Assembly: GCA_023459055.1 (NCBI GenBank)
Contig: JAEWVR010000004.1
Location: 310,001 to 374,000, forward strand
Source: Fibrobacterota bacterium
GTDB taxonomy: Bacteria; Fibrobacterota; Chitinivibrionia; Chitinivibrionales; Chitinispirillaceae
Direction of reading: 5' to 3'
Length of the DNA: 64,000 nt
Each line of letters begins with the position of its first letter. The first letter of the stretch is position 1. Shown here in pieces: positions 27,358 to 36,173 of this stretch. The notes beneath the pieces were generated by a model. That model did not search any database. It saw only the letters and a program-made list of their open reading frames with translations, and had not been told where the DNA came from. Position numbers and translations under genes: made by a program.

Positions 27358-29865
27358 ATGATACTTTTAGAACGATTTACAAAAATTGTAACATATCTTC
27401 CATTGATAGATAAAGATGACCGCTCTGCACTTCCGTCAGTAATAAGTGAACTGGAACAGATAATGCTTGATGAATCTGTACCGGAAGCATTGCTTCTTCA
27501 GGTGACACGATGTTGTAAGCTTGCAGAACATATCGCTCTCAATGAAACTGATTTTGAAAAAGGAATTAACAAGTTATCTCAAAACATAAACCGTTTATTA
27601 ATTTTTGTAGAAAAAACAGAACAGGAAAATATCAAATCTGCAATTCCACCTGAAGTCGCAGATGTCAATACTGAAATTCCATCTGACCCGGTTTGTGATG
27701 ATATCATACAGTACAGGATTAAATTTGCTTCTGCTCAAAAGTCAACTCTTGATGATTTCGAAAGCGCAATACTTGCATTTGAAAAGGGTGATGTTCATGT
27801 AATTGCAAATGTGAAACGGATTCTTCATACATGGAAAGGGGAATTTGGTGTTCTCGAATTACCACAGTATTCATCGCTACTGCATCAGGTTGAGCAATTT
27901 CTTGAAGAAGGACTCATCGGAGCTGATCAGCTGTTTTATTTCAAAGATTTCCTGGCTAATCAACTGTCTCTCATTACGTCAGGTAACATTCCTGACAAAC
28001 TTTCCATTGATGCTAAAAAACTTTTTCCATCACTGACTGAAAGCAGAAATGAAGATGCTGTGGCAACCGTTGTTCCTGCAATTCAGCCTCGTATACCACC
28101 ATTTAAAGATATTGACAATTCGCTATTATCTGATTTTATAATAGAGTCCAGAGATCACATCCATACAGCAGAATCACTGCTTCTTGAACTGGAGTCTGAT
28201 TCAGAAAACCCTGAAAATATCAATAGCATTTTCAGATGCTGCCATACAATCAAAGGTGTTGCAGGATTCATTAATCTTCATGATCTCTGTGATTTTGCCC
28301 ATACCATGGAGAGCGTACTTGACATTAGCAGAAAAGGTGAGTTAAAACTCACCACCATGCATATCGACCTCCTTCTTACATCAATGGATTGCCTTAAAGA
28401 ATCATTAATGATCATTGAGGAATGCTTGCTTGACAAGCCATATCGTCTCCCTGTTACATATGAGAACACTATCAACGCACTGAAATATATGATTCAAAAT
28501 AAGGGACAACTTCCTGAAACAACATATAAAGACCAAAATAAACCGGATTCTGCAGAATCATTGCAAAAACCATCCAGGACACATGATACAGCAAATATTA
28601 AAGATCCTTCTTGCACAATTAATGATAATGAAGCACTATCAGTAGTTCCGGTGTTATCAGAACATCCGGTACAGGCAGTTCATTCTAAATCCGGTAATTA
28701 TGAAGAGACTATACGGGTACCGATTCAGCGCCTTGATCAGCTTATTGACGCAATCGGAGAAGCAGTAATTGCACAGTCGATGATCAGTGCTGACAAAACA
28801 ATCCGTGAATCGAGCAATCAGAACCTGCATACAAAAATTGCACAGACGACAATGATAATGCGGCAGATTCAGGAGTTATCCATGTCTCTGCGAATGGTAT
28901 CACTCAAGTCGACATTTCAGAAAATGGCACGTCTTGTTCGCGATCTCAGCAAGAAATCATCCAAGGAGGTACATTTCATAACTGATGGTGAGGATACTGA
29001 ACTTGACAAATCAGTTGTTGAAAATATTGGAGATCCGCTTATCCATATGATCCGTAACTCAGTTGACCATGGCCTCGAAACGACTGAAGAAAGAATTGCA
29101 AAAGGTAAACCATCTGCCGGAACAATCAATCTGCGTGCATATCATAAAGCAGGAAATGTATATATCGAAATCCGTGATGATGGCAAGGGACTTGATAAAG
29201 AGCTTATTTTTAGCAAAGCAGTCAGCAAGGGTCTATGCAAAAAAGATGATAAATTAACCGACTCTGAGATCTATCATTTTATTTTCCTTCCCGGTTTCTC
29301 AACAGCAAAGGTTGTTACCGACCTGTCCGGTCGCGGTGTAGGTATGGATGTTGTAAAACGCAATATTGAAGCGCTGCGTGGGTCTGTTGATATTATTACC
29401 GAAAAAGACAAAGGAACAACGTTTACAATCCGTCTTCCTTTAACGCTGGCTATTATTGACGGAATGATTGTCAGAGTTGATACTTCAAATTATATAGTAC
29501 CAACATTATCAATAATAGAAACACTGGCAGCAACATCAGATCATGTAGTACATATTCTTGACAAAGGTAATGTCATAAAGGTAAGAGATAATCTGATACC
29601 TCTGGTGTACCTGTCGGATATATTCAACAATTCAACAACCCACTTAAATGGTGTTGCGAAAATCGCTCTCATTGTTGAAGATATGATGGGCAGAAGAAGT
29701 GCTCTTATTGTTGATGAAATTATCGGCCAACAACAGGTAGTGATTAAAAATCTCGGGAGTGGTCTTGGTGATATATCAGGAATCAGTGGTGGCGCAATAA
29801 TGAGTGACGGCACCGTAAGTTTAATTATTGATGTAGGTGGAATTTTAAAAACAACGTTAACATGA
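27358..29865 (+). CDS. cheA: Chemotaxis histidine kinase CheA
   Basis: An 835-residue kinase that passes phosphate to CheY and CheB. There are two HPt-like segments: one around His157 (ILHTWKGEFG) and a stronger P1 around His296 (CHTIKGVAGF). No clear P2 CheY-binding domain is seen between P1 and the dimerisation helices (IRVPIQRLDQLIDAIGE). The ATPase follows with N-box DPLIHMIRNSVDHGLE, GKGLD and the G2 region GRGVGMDVVKRN. The C-terminal P5 CheW-like domain is complete. It is the first gene of the plus-strand che set and ends next to a GC-rich inverted repeat. Confidence 0.95.
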   Translation: MILLERFTKIVTYLPLIDKDDRSALPSVISELEQIMLDESVPEALLLQVTRCCKLAEHIALNETDFEKGINKLSQNINRLLIFVEKTEQENIKSAIPPEVADVNTEIPSDPVCDDIIQYRIKFASAQKSTLDDFESAILAFEKGDVHVIANVKRILHTWKGEFGVLELPQYSSLLHQVEQFLEEGLIGADQLFYFKDFLANQLSLITSGNIPDKLSIDAKKLFPSLTESRNEDAVATVVPAIQPRIPPFKDIDNSLLSDFIIESRDHIHTAESLLLELESDSENPENINSIFRCCHTIKGVAGFINLHDLCDFAHTMESVLDISRKGELKLTTMHIDLLLTSMDCLKESLMIIEECLLDKPYRLPVTYENTINALKYMIQNKGQLPETTYKDQNKPDSAESLQKPSRTHDTANIKDPSCTINDNEALSVVPVLSEHPVQAVHSKSGNYEETIRVPIQRLDQLIDAIGEAVIAQSMISADKTIRESSNQNLHTKIAQTTMIMRQIQELSMSLRMVSLKSTFQKMARLVRDLSKKSSKEVHFITDGEDTELDKSVVENIGDPLIHMIRNSVDHGLETTEERIAKGKPSAGTINLRAYHKAGNVYIEIRDDGKGLDKELIFSKAVSKGLCKKDDKLTDSEIYHFIFLPGFSTAKVVTDLSGRGVGMDVVKRNIEALRGSVDIITEKDKGTTFTIRLPLTLAIIDGMIVRVDTSNYIVPTLSIIETLAATSDHVVHILDKGNVIKVRDNLIPLVYLSDIFNNSTTHLNGVAKIALIVEDMMGRRSALIVDEIIGQQQVVIKNLGSGLGDISGISGGAIMSDGTVSLIIDVGGILKTTLT

Positions 29866-29866
29866 A

Positions 29867-29993
29867 GCCTCACCCCCCCCGGCCCCCCTCTCCGCACGCG
29901 GTAGAGGGGGGGGCAAGATGAAGAATAGAATATCTTTGCTTAGTTCTTACTCCCCCTCTACCGCTGGCGGAGAGGGGGCCGGGGGGGTGAGGC
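29867..29993. repeat. GC-rich inverted repeat between cheA and cheW (family B, copy 1)
   Basis: Imperfect arms of about 45 bases: 29867-29914 begins GCCTCACCCCCCCCGG, and 29949-29993 ends GGGGGGGTGAGGC. A 34-base AT-rich loop separates them. The core GCCTCACCCC...CCTCTCC is shared with hairpins at 33206-33265 and 34229-34280. It starts two bases after the cheA stop, so cheA mRNA would end in a very stable fold. Confidence 0.9.
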
Positions 29994-30058
29994 CCTGGTT
30001 TCTTAATTAGTAAACTATTCACAATTTGATACAAAACCCCATAATGGAGGAGAATTGT

Positions 30059-30577
30059 ATGAGTAACGTTCACGCTGGCACCTCGATCCACGAGCCAACT
30101 GTCGGTGATCGTCTGGCCGGGAAGTATCTGACCTTTAGACTTGGTCAGGAGGAGTATGGTCTTGAGATTTTAAAAGTTCAGGAGATCATTCAGATGCAAT
30201 CGGTTACACGTGTCCCGCGAACACCTGATTATGTACGTGGTGTCATAAACCTGCGCGGCAAGGTCATTCCTGTCGTCGATTTAAGAAAAAAGTTTTTTCT
30301 CGACACCAGTGAAGACACCGAAAAAACATGTATCATTGTTGTACAAATTGCTCTTAACGATGATGTTGTTGTCATGGGCATTATTATTGATGAAGTCAAG
30401 GAAGTACTTGACATAAAAGCTGATGATATCGAAGAGACTCCATCATTTGGTTCCAATATAGACACTGAGTTTATTCTTGGAATGGGTAAAGTAAACAGCA
30501 GTGTCAAGATACTGCTTGATATTGACAAAATTCTTTCATCGACAGAGCTTGTCAATTTGAAGCAGATGGCAAAATAA
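30059..30577 (+). CDS. cheW: Chemotaxis coupling protein CheW
   Basis: A 172-residue SH3-like CheW domain protein. Family features are KYLTFRLGQEEYGLEILKVQEI, the loop TRVPRTPDYVRGVINLRGKV and the closing VNSSVKILLDIDKIL. It links receptors to CheA. ATG 30059 is chosen because GGAGGAG lies just upstream; a longer frame from 30026 would run across that ribosome site. It is followed after 92 bases by the receptor gene, suggesting the two work together. Confidence 0.94.
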   Translation: MSNVHAGTSIHEPTVGDRLAGKYLTFRLGQEEYGLEILKVQEIIQMQSVTRVPRTPDYVRGVINLRGKVIPVVDLRKKFFLDTSEDTEKTCIIVVQIALNDDVVVMGIIIDEVKEVLDIKADDIEETPSFGSNIDTEFILGMGKVNSSVKILLDIDKILSSTELVNLKQMAK

Positions 30578-30669
30578 CCAGTAAACGAGATAATGACATT
30601 TACATTTTTTTAAGAAATATTTATAAACTTGACAATAGTAATACAATTTAATTATTTAAGGAGATTTGT

Positions 30670-33198
30670 ATGTTTAAAAATATGAAAATAGGAATGCGTC
30701 TGGGCCTTGGCTTCGGACTTATAGTGGTGTTGCTTATTACAATGTCAATAACTACAATCATGCAGATGAAAACGATTGCCGGAAAATTAGATCTGGTTGT
30801 CAATGACCGTTTTCCGAAAACGGTTATCGCAAATAATATTATTGATGAAATAAATGTAATTGCCCGGGCACTCAGAAACATGGCATTACTGACAGATTCA
30901 ACAAAAATCGGTGAAGAACAAAGGCGAATTCTTGAAGCCCGGAAGTCTGTTGCAGATGAATTTGACAAGTTAAAGGAATCCATAAAAAATGTTGAAGGAA
31001 AAAAGATACTGGATGATGCTATTGATGCACGGGAGGCATATATACCGGTTCAGGATCAGATCATAAAGTTACTTGGTGAGAAAAAGCGAGATGCTGCAGT
31101 AGCTCTGTTGCTTGGTGATTTTCGTGTACTCCAGAATAAATATATGGACAATACCAGGGAGCTTATTAACTTTCAGACAGAATTGACAAATAAGGACGGG
31201 GATGCCGGCCTTGCCACTGCAAAAACAGCTGAACTCACAATTTATCTCCTTGCCGGATTCATACTTATCTTCAGTATTATCGCTGCAGTTTTTATAACAG
31301 GTTCAATTACACGCCCTATATCACAGTGTATAGATATTGCAGATAAAGTTGCATCCGGAGATACATCAATGCAGATCACATCTGATAGCAAAGATGAAAC
31401 CGGCTTATTACTTTCATCGCTTGAAAAAATGGTGTCGAGTATCAAAGCACTTGTTAACGATGCTGGTATGTTATCAAAAGCTGCTGTCGATGGTAAACTT
31501 GACACCCGCGCTGATGCATCAAAACATCAGGGGGATTATCGTAAAATTGTTGAAGGTGTCAATGGTACGCTTGACGCAGTTATAGGACCATTGAATGTTG
31601 CTGCAAAATATGTCGATGATATCAGTAAAGGGGCTATTCCTAATAAAATTACAGATAATTATAATGGTGATTTTAACACTATTAAAATCAATCTTAACAA
31701 ATGTATCGATGCAGTAAACAAACTTGTTGCAGACGCAGCTATGTTATCGAAAGCGGCCGTTGATGGAAAGCTTGCCACGCGTGCGGATGCATCCAAACAT
31801 GAAGGTGATTTCCAGAGAATTGTTCAAGGTGTCAACGACACGCTTGACGCTGTTATCGGACCATTGAATGTTGCCGCAAAATATGTCGATGATATCAGTA
31901 AGGGTGCTATTCCACAAAAAATTACTGACAATTATAATGGTGATTTTAATACAATCAAAAACAATCTCAATAAGTGTATTGATGCTGTCAACAAACTTGT
32001 TGCAGACGCTATAATGCTCTCAAAAGCTGCTGTCGATGGAAAACTGGCTACACGTGCTGACGCTTCAAAGCATGAGGGTGATTTTCAGAAAATTGTTCAA
32101 GGTGTCAATGATACACTTGACGCAGTTATAACTCCAGTGAATGAAGCTGCTTCAGTTCTTGACAAAGTAGCGAACAGGGATTTAACTGCGCGAATGATTG
32201 GTGATTATAAAGGTGACCTTGCAACTATCAAGAAATCACTTAACATTGCAGTTGACAATCTTGACAAGGCACTACAGCAGGTTTCCGAAGCAGCCGAGCA
32301 GGTCACAAGCGCAAGCAATCAGATATCAAGCGGAAGTCAGAGTCTTGCCCAGGGCGCCAATGAGCAGGCCAGCTCTCTTGAAGAGGTTTCATCAAGCCTT
32401 GAGGAGATGGCATCAATGACAAAGCAGAATGCTGATAATGCAACACAGGCAAAGAGTCTTTCAGGAGAATCAGAGCAGAATACCAAAACAGGCACAGAAG
32501 CGATGGAGCGCATGTCAAGCGCAATCAACAGAATTAAGGAATCATCCGATCAGACTGCAAAAATAGTCAAAACCATTGATGAAATAGCTATGCAGACTAA
32601 TTTACTCGCACTCAACGCTGCTGTTGAGGCTGCGCGTGCAGGAGAAGCAGGACGTGGTTTCGCGGTTGTTGCTGAGGAAGTCCGCAATCTTGCACAGCGC
32701 AGTGCTCAGGCAGCTAAAAATACTGCTGACATGATTTCCGAATCTGTAAAAAATGCCGATGATGGTGTAAAGATTGCAGATGAGGTATCACAGTCGTTCG
32801 AGTCAATTGCGACAAGTACAAAAAAGGTCAACGATCTCATTGCAGAAATTGCAGCTGCATCACAGGAGCAATCACAAGGTATCGATCAGGTAAACAGTGC
32901 TGTTGCCCAGATGGATAAAGTTACCCAGCAGAATGCTGCCAACTCTGAGGAATCTGCAAGTGCAGCTGAGGAGTTGAGTTCACAGGCTGAGGAACTGAAA
33001 ACCATGATCGATGAATTCGCTTTGAGTATGGCATCATCACAGCATAGACCAGTGACAATACGTCATGATGTAAAGAAAGAAACTGTTGCATCCACCCCGG
33101 TACACCATATTGATATAAAGGGTAAAAAAGCAGCAAAGAAGCCATCAAAAACAGATGAATTTCTTTCACTCGATGACAGTTCATTGAAAGAATTTTAA
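30670..33198 (+). CDS. Methyl-accepting chemotaxis protein with tandem HAMP-like repeats
   Basis: 842 residues: transmembrane segment 1 (about 12-30), a short four-helix-bundle-like sensor (about 35-185), transmembrane segment 2 (about 188-212), a membrane-proximal HAMP, and then a tandem array of 91-residue units from residue 261. Each unit appears to hold two HAMP-like helical pairs (VDGKLATRADASKHEGDF and ISKGAIPQKITDNYNGDF). The C-terminal signalling domain has the conserved tip IDEIAMQTNLLALNAAVEAA and likely methylation helices rich in EE/QE pairs. There is no C-terminal pentapeptide for CheR. AAGGAG precedes the ATG. Encoded between cheW and cheR, it is the probable dedicated input of this pathway. 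Confidence 0.93.
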   Translation: MFKNMKIGMRLGLGFGLIVVLLITMSITTIMQMKTIAGKLDLVVNDRFPKTVIANNIIDEINVIARALRNMALLTDSTKIGEEQRRILEARKSVADEFDKLKESIKNVEGKKILDDAIDAREAYIPVQDQIIKLLGEKKRDAAVALLLGDFRVLQNKYMDNTRELINFQTELTNKDGDAGLATAKTAELTIYLLAGFILIFSIIAAVFITGSITRPISQCIDIADKVASGDTSMQITSDSKDETGLLLSSLEKMVSSIKALVNDAGMLSKAAVDGKLDTRADASKHQGDYRKIVEGVNGTLDAVIGPLNVAAKYVDDISKGAIPNKITDNYNGDFNTIKINLNKCIDAVNKLVADAAMLSKAAVDGKLATRADASKHEGDFQRIVQGVNDTLDAVIGPLNVAAKYVDDISKGAIPQKITDNYNGDFNTIKNNLNKCIDAVNKLVADAIMLSKAAVDGKLATRADASKHEGDFQKIVQGVNDTLDAVITPVNEAASVLDKVANRDLTARMIGDYKGDLATIKKSLNIAVDNLDKALQQVSEAAEQVTSASNQISSGSQSLAQGANEQASSLEEVSSSLEEMASMTKQNADNATQAKSLSGESEQNTKTGTEAMERMSSAINRIKESSDQTAKIVKTIDEIAMQTNLLALNAAVEAARAGEAGRGFAVVAEEVRNLAQRSAQAAKNTADMISESVKNADDGVKIADEVSQSFESIATSTKKVNDLIAEIAAASQEQSQGIDQVNSAVAQMDKVTQQNAANSEESASAAEELSSQAEELKTMIDEFALSMASSQHRPVTIRHDVKKETVASTPVHHIDIKGKKAAKKPSKTDEFLSLDDSSLKEF
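31450..32268 (+). repeat. Three tandem 273-base coding repeats inside the receptor gene
   Basis: Units start at 31450, 31723 and 31996, each 273 bases (91 codons). Units 1 and 2 are close copies over their full length. Unit 3 matches over its first half and diverges afterwards. Each unit encodes two HAMP-like modules, so the array adds about six to the membrane-proximal one. Confidence 0.85.
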
Positions 33199-33205
33199 TC
33201 GAAAG

Positions 33206-33265
33206 GGCCTCACCCCCTAACCTCCTCTCCAAAAGGAATTGGAGAGGAGGACGAGGGGTGAGGCC
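33206..33265. repeat. GC-rich hairpin after the receptor gene (family B, copy 2)
   Basis: GGCCTCACCCCCTAACCTCC pairs almost perfectly with GGAGGACGAGGGGTGAGGCC around a short AAAAGGAA loop. It begins about eight bases after the receptor stop and could terminate or stabilise its mRNA. Confidence 0.88.
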
Positions 33266-33345
33266 GTTAACTTAATTTTGACATGTTGCAACAGTGTCGA
33301 TTGCTCGCCCCCACCAGCTCTCAAAGCCGAGCGGGTGGGGGCGAG
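33266..33345 (+). repeat. Family C repeat unit with attached hairpin
   Basis: GTTAACTTAATTTTGACATG followed by a core ending GATTGCTCGCCCCC (33266-33312) closely matches 52462-52508. A hairpin follows: CTCGCCCCCACC (33304-33315) with GGTGGGGGCGAG (33334-33345). At the other locus, the same leader is followed instead by a family A inverted repeat. Confidence 0.75.
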
Positions 33346-33412
33346 CGCACAAATGCACTGCCACCTTGGAAATGCGACGTTAAAAACATTGGGAGCGGAG
33401 GAATAAGGCCGT

Positions 33413-34228
33413 ATGCTTAACAATATGGATATAAAAACTTTCAATGCATTCCGTGACCTTGTCTACAACAAGGCAGGAATTGCCCTTGGAGAAAAAAAGG
33501 AAGCGCTTGTAGCCGCCCGCTTAGGTAAACGCATGCATAGCCTTAATATATCAACCTATGAAGAATACTATGAATATGTCAATAATGATACTGATGGACT
33601 GGAAATAATCAAACTGCTTGATTCAATTTCGACAAATGTAACTCATTTTTTCAGAGAGCAGCAGCACTTTGACTTTATTGCACACCATATTGATAAATGG
33701 TACGTTGGCGGTCAAAGAAAATTCCGGATCTGGTCTGCGGGGTGCTCATCCGGAGAAGAACCTTATACAATTGCAATGACCATTAATGAAACATTACGGG
33801 GAAAAGCATCTGATATCAGAATACTAGCAACTGATTTATCAACAAAAATATTGACCGAAGCGACGGAAGGCATTTACAACGAACGTGATCTAGAAAAGAT
33901 TCCAGATAACTATAGACGCAATTACTTTGAACAGATTACTATTGACAATAAAGTACAATACCAGATAAAATCTAATTGTCGGTCACTTATAACATTTCAG
34001 CGACTTAACCTTACCAACACGCCATTTCCCATGAAAGGGCCTTTTGATTGTATCTTTTGCAGAAATGTAATGATCTATTTTGATAATACTATGCGAAAAC
34101 GGCTACTCGAAGAATATCACCGGTTACTTAAACCCGGTGGATTCCTTCTGGTAGGTCATGCGGAGAGTTTAACCGGAATGTTGAGCGGACTGAAATCAGT
34201 AAAACCATCAATTTACGAAAAACAATAA
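33413..34228 (+). CDS. cheR: Chemotaxis protein methyltransferase CheR
   Basis: 271 residues: N-terminal helical CheR_N domain (about 1-75) and SAM-dependent methyltransferase domain with RIWSAGCSSGEEPYTIAM, ILATDLSTKIL and FDCIFCRNVMIYFD. It transfers methyl groups to receptor glutamates for adaptation, working against CheB and CheD, both encoded downstream. GGAG sits about a dozen bases upstream of ATG 33413. The receptor lacks a CheR-tethering pentapeptide, consistent with a CheR that docks directly. Confidence 0.95.
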   Translation: MLNNMDIKTFNAFRDLVYNKAGIALGEKKEALVAARLGKRMHSLNISTYEEYYEYVNNDTDGLEIIKLLDSISTNVTHFFREQQHFDFIAHHIDKWYVGGQRKFRIWSAGCSSGEEPYTIAMTINETLRGKASDIRILATDLSTKILTEATEGIYNERDLEKIPDNYRRNYFEQITIDNKVQYQIKSNCRSLITFQRLNLTNTPFPMKGPFDCIFCRNVMIYFDNTMRKRLLEEYHRLLKPGGFLLVGHAESLTGMLSGLKSVKPSIYEKQ

Positions 34229-34280
34229 CCCACCCCCACCCCCCTCTCCATTGCATGGAGAGGGGGGTGGGGGGTGAGGC
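34229..34280. repeat. GC-rich hairpin after cheR (family B, copy 3)
   Basis: CCCACCCCCACCCCCCTCTC pairs with GAGAGGGGGGTGGGGGGTGA around the small loop CATTGCATG. It starts at the cheR stop. This is the third member of the family inside the chemotaxis cluster. Confidence 0.88.
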
Positions 34281-34341
34281 AACATACGATAGCACATTGA
34301 AGATATAAAGTTATAAAGTTATATATCAAGGCAGGTTGATG

Positions 34342-34749
34342 ATGAATATCCTGATAATTGAGGATGATGTGACAAGCGGGAAAGTACTCTCCCGTATATT
34401 GCAACCATATGGAACCGTTACAATCGCTACTGACGGCAGACAGGGATTGTATAGTTTTAAAGATGCACTAAGAAATAAGGTGCCATACGACCTGGTTTTC
34501 CTTGATATAATGATGCCGGAAATTGACGGTCAGGAAGTACTTATGGAGATCAGAAAAACTGAAGAAATGCTTGGTATTTATGGTTTTGATAGTGTAAAGA
34601 TAATTATGACCACAGCACTTGATGACAATAAAAATATCATGCAGGCATTCAGATCTCAGTGTGAGGGGTATCTTGTTAAACCTATTCTTAAAGATAAAGT
34701 ACATGCTGAGATTAAACGGCTATTTGATGAATCTGGTGCATCGGTATAA
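34342..34749 (+). CDS. Stand-alone response regulator receiver domain
   Basis: About 135 residues consisting of a single receiver domain. The acidic pocket is EDD near residue 8-10 (LIIEDDVTSG), the phospho-acceptor aspartate is in VFLDIMMPEIDGQEV, the Thr is in IIMTTAL, and the Lys is in YLVKPI. There is no output domain, so it is CheY-like. ATG 34342 is preferred over ATG 34339 and TTG 34336 because a purine-rich AAGGCAGG lies about six bases upstream. It may carry phosphate from CheA or from the HPt-bearing hybrid kinase at 40336-42879. Confidence 0.85.
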   Translation: MNILIIEDDVTSGKVLSRILQPYGTVTIATDGRQGLYSFKDALRNKVPYDLVFLDIMMPEIDGQEVLMEIRKTEEMLGIYGFDSVKIIMTTALDDNKNIMQAFRSQCEGYLVKPILKDKVHAEIKRLFDESGASV

Positions 34750-34840
34750 CTTTTTAACCGATACAAATCACAGTCATAGGTATTGGATCATATGATTTAT
34801 CATAGAAAAGCATTGTATAGATGATAACAGGTATTGGAAA

Positions 34841-35320
34841 ATGAGAATAACTGTTGGTGTAAGTGAAATGTGTGTTAGCAACAATCCGGGTGACATTATT
34901 GTAACCCATGCTCTTGGATCATGCATAGGTCTCGCTATTCATGATCCGGTTGCACACGTTGGCGGTTTGCTTCATTATATGCTTCCATTATCGAAAATTG
35001 ATAACGAAAAAAAAGACACTAATCCTTATATGTTTGGCGATTCAGGAATACCGGCACTATTCAATGAGGCCTATAAATGTGGAGCAAAAAAAGAGACTAT
35101 AACCGTTGTAATGGCCGGTGGTGCAGATATTCTAGAAAATTGCAATTATTTTAATATTGGTGCACGAAATATCGCAATCGCCCGTAAAATGTTCTGGAAA
35201 AATGGTATTATGATCGCAGCTGAAGATACAGGTGGTTCGAAGCCACGGACTCTCTATCTTGAGATAGGTACAGGAAAAGCCTGGCTCACTACCGGTAGTG
35301 AACGAACAGATCTTATTTGA
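34841..35320 (+). CDS. cheD: Chemoreceptor glutamine deamidase CheD
   Basis: A 159-residue CheD fold with the catalytic cysteine Cys28 in THALGSCIGL and His45 in GGLLHYMLP, then NPYMFGDSGIPALF and the GGADIL strand. CheD deamidates receptor glutamines and, in many species, is controlled by CheC/CheX-type or CheY proteins. It lies between two CheY-like genes and ahead of cheX, the usual setting for this regulation. Confidence 0.94.
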   Translation: MRITVGVSEMCVSNNPGDIIVTHALGSCIGLAIHDPVAHVGGLLHYMLPLSKIDNEKKDTNPYMFGDSGIPALFNEAYKCGAKKETITVVMAGGADILENCNYFNIGARNIAIARKMFWKNGIMIAAEDTGGSKPRTLYLEIGTGKAWLTTGSERTDLI

Positions 35321-35347
35321 ATTGACAGGATCTAACAAGGAACCGTT

Positions 35348-35737
35348 ATGGCATATTCAATTCTTATTGTTGATGATTCAGAGATAATCAGATCAATGAT
35401 TTCACGTACGATTACTCTGACAAAACTGCCTGTTCATACATTCAGAGAAGCCAGAAATGGTATCGAAGCACTCGATGTTCTAAACAGGGACTGGATAGAT
35501 ATTGTCTTTACAGATTTAAATATGCCGGTCATGAACGGGCTTGACTTAATAAAAAACATGAAAAAGACTGTTGATCTTGAAGATGTACCGGTTATCGTTA
35601 TTACCACAGAAGGAAACATTCATCGTCTTGACGAATTAAAGGATGCCGGTGCCCGTGATTGCATACGAAAACCATTTACACCGGAAAAAATCCGTGATGT
35701 CATAACAAATGTCCTTGGAGTCTGGGATGCAAAATAA
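35348..35737 (+). CDS. cheY: CheY-like response regulator
   Basis: A 129-residue receiver domain with the acidic pair DD in ILIVDDSEIIRSM, acceptor Asp in IVFTDLNMPVMNGL, Thr in VIVITTEG and Lys in CIRKPFTPEKI. The asparagine in MNG is typical of chemotaxis CheY proteins. It overlaps cheX, which encodes its likely phosphatase. AAGGAA lies ten bases before the start. It is the better candidate of the two single-domain regulators for the true CheY. Confidence 0.88.
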   Translation: MAYSILIVDDSEIIRSMISRTITLTKLPVHTFREARNGIEALDVLNRDWIDIVFTDLNMPVMNGLDLIKNMKKTVDLEDVPVIVITTEGNIHRLDELKDAGARDCIRKPFTPEKIRDVITNVLGVWDAK

Positions 35738-36173
35738 GTTAAATCATATCATGGCAAGCGTTGCTGAATCAATTTTTGAACAGGTTGCATTTGTATTTGC
35801 AGACGACATAGGAATACATTGCAGACCTCAGGATAATAACTGGGATGCACTTGGAGCAGAATTGAAATTTACAGGTACAATAAACGGTACCATCCACCTC
35901 TGGCTCGAAACAACACTTGCATCAAATATCGCGTTGAACATGCTCGCAGCGGAAGAGCCGATTGAAAAGGAAAAAGCAATTGATGCAGTACGGGAGATGT
36001 GTAATATCATTTCCGGTAATTTTATAACAACAGCATATCAGAATGCAGATATTATTCTTCACATCCCGGATTTGCTTGACACAAAGATACTTCATGAGGA
36101 TTTTATTGACCCTCATGGTGTCTGGTTCAGCTCCGATGATGGTGCGATTCTGATACTTGTAAAGGAAACATGA
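35727..36173 (+). CDS. cheX: CheX/CheC-family CheY-P phosphatase
   Basis: About 148 residues of the CheX fold. The catalytic E-x-x-N is visible in DAVREMCNIISGNF, and a single such helix fits CheX rather than two-site CheC. It would speed dephosphorylation of CheY-P in the absence of CheZ. ATG 35727 is used since GGAG lies six bases upstream; an ATG at 35709 lies further inside the preceding gene. The gene overlaps cheY by 11 bases and cheB by four (ATGA), so all three are coupled. Confidence 0.85.
   Translation: MQNKLNHIMASVAESIFEQVAFVFADDIGIHCRPQDNNWDALGAELKFTGTINGTIHLWLETTLASNIALNMLAAEEPIEKEKAIDAVREMCNIISGNFITTAYQNADIILHIPDLLDTKILHEDFIDPHGVWFSSDDGAILILVKET

Noticed and set aside
29867..34280. 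Possible CRISPR array from repeated GC-rich units
   Set aside because: Units are inverted repeats kilobases apart, without regular spacers or cas genes.
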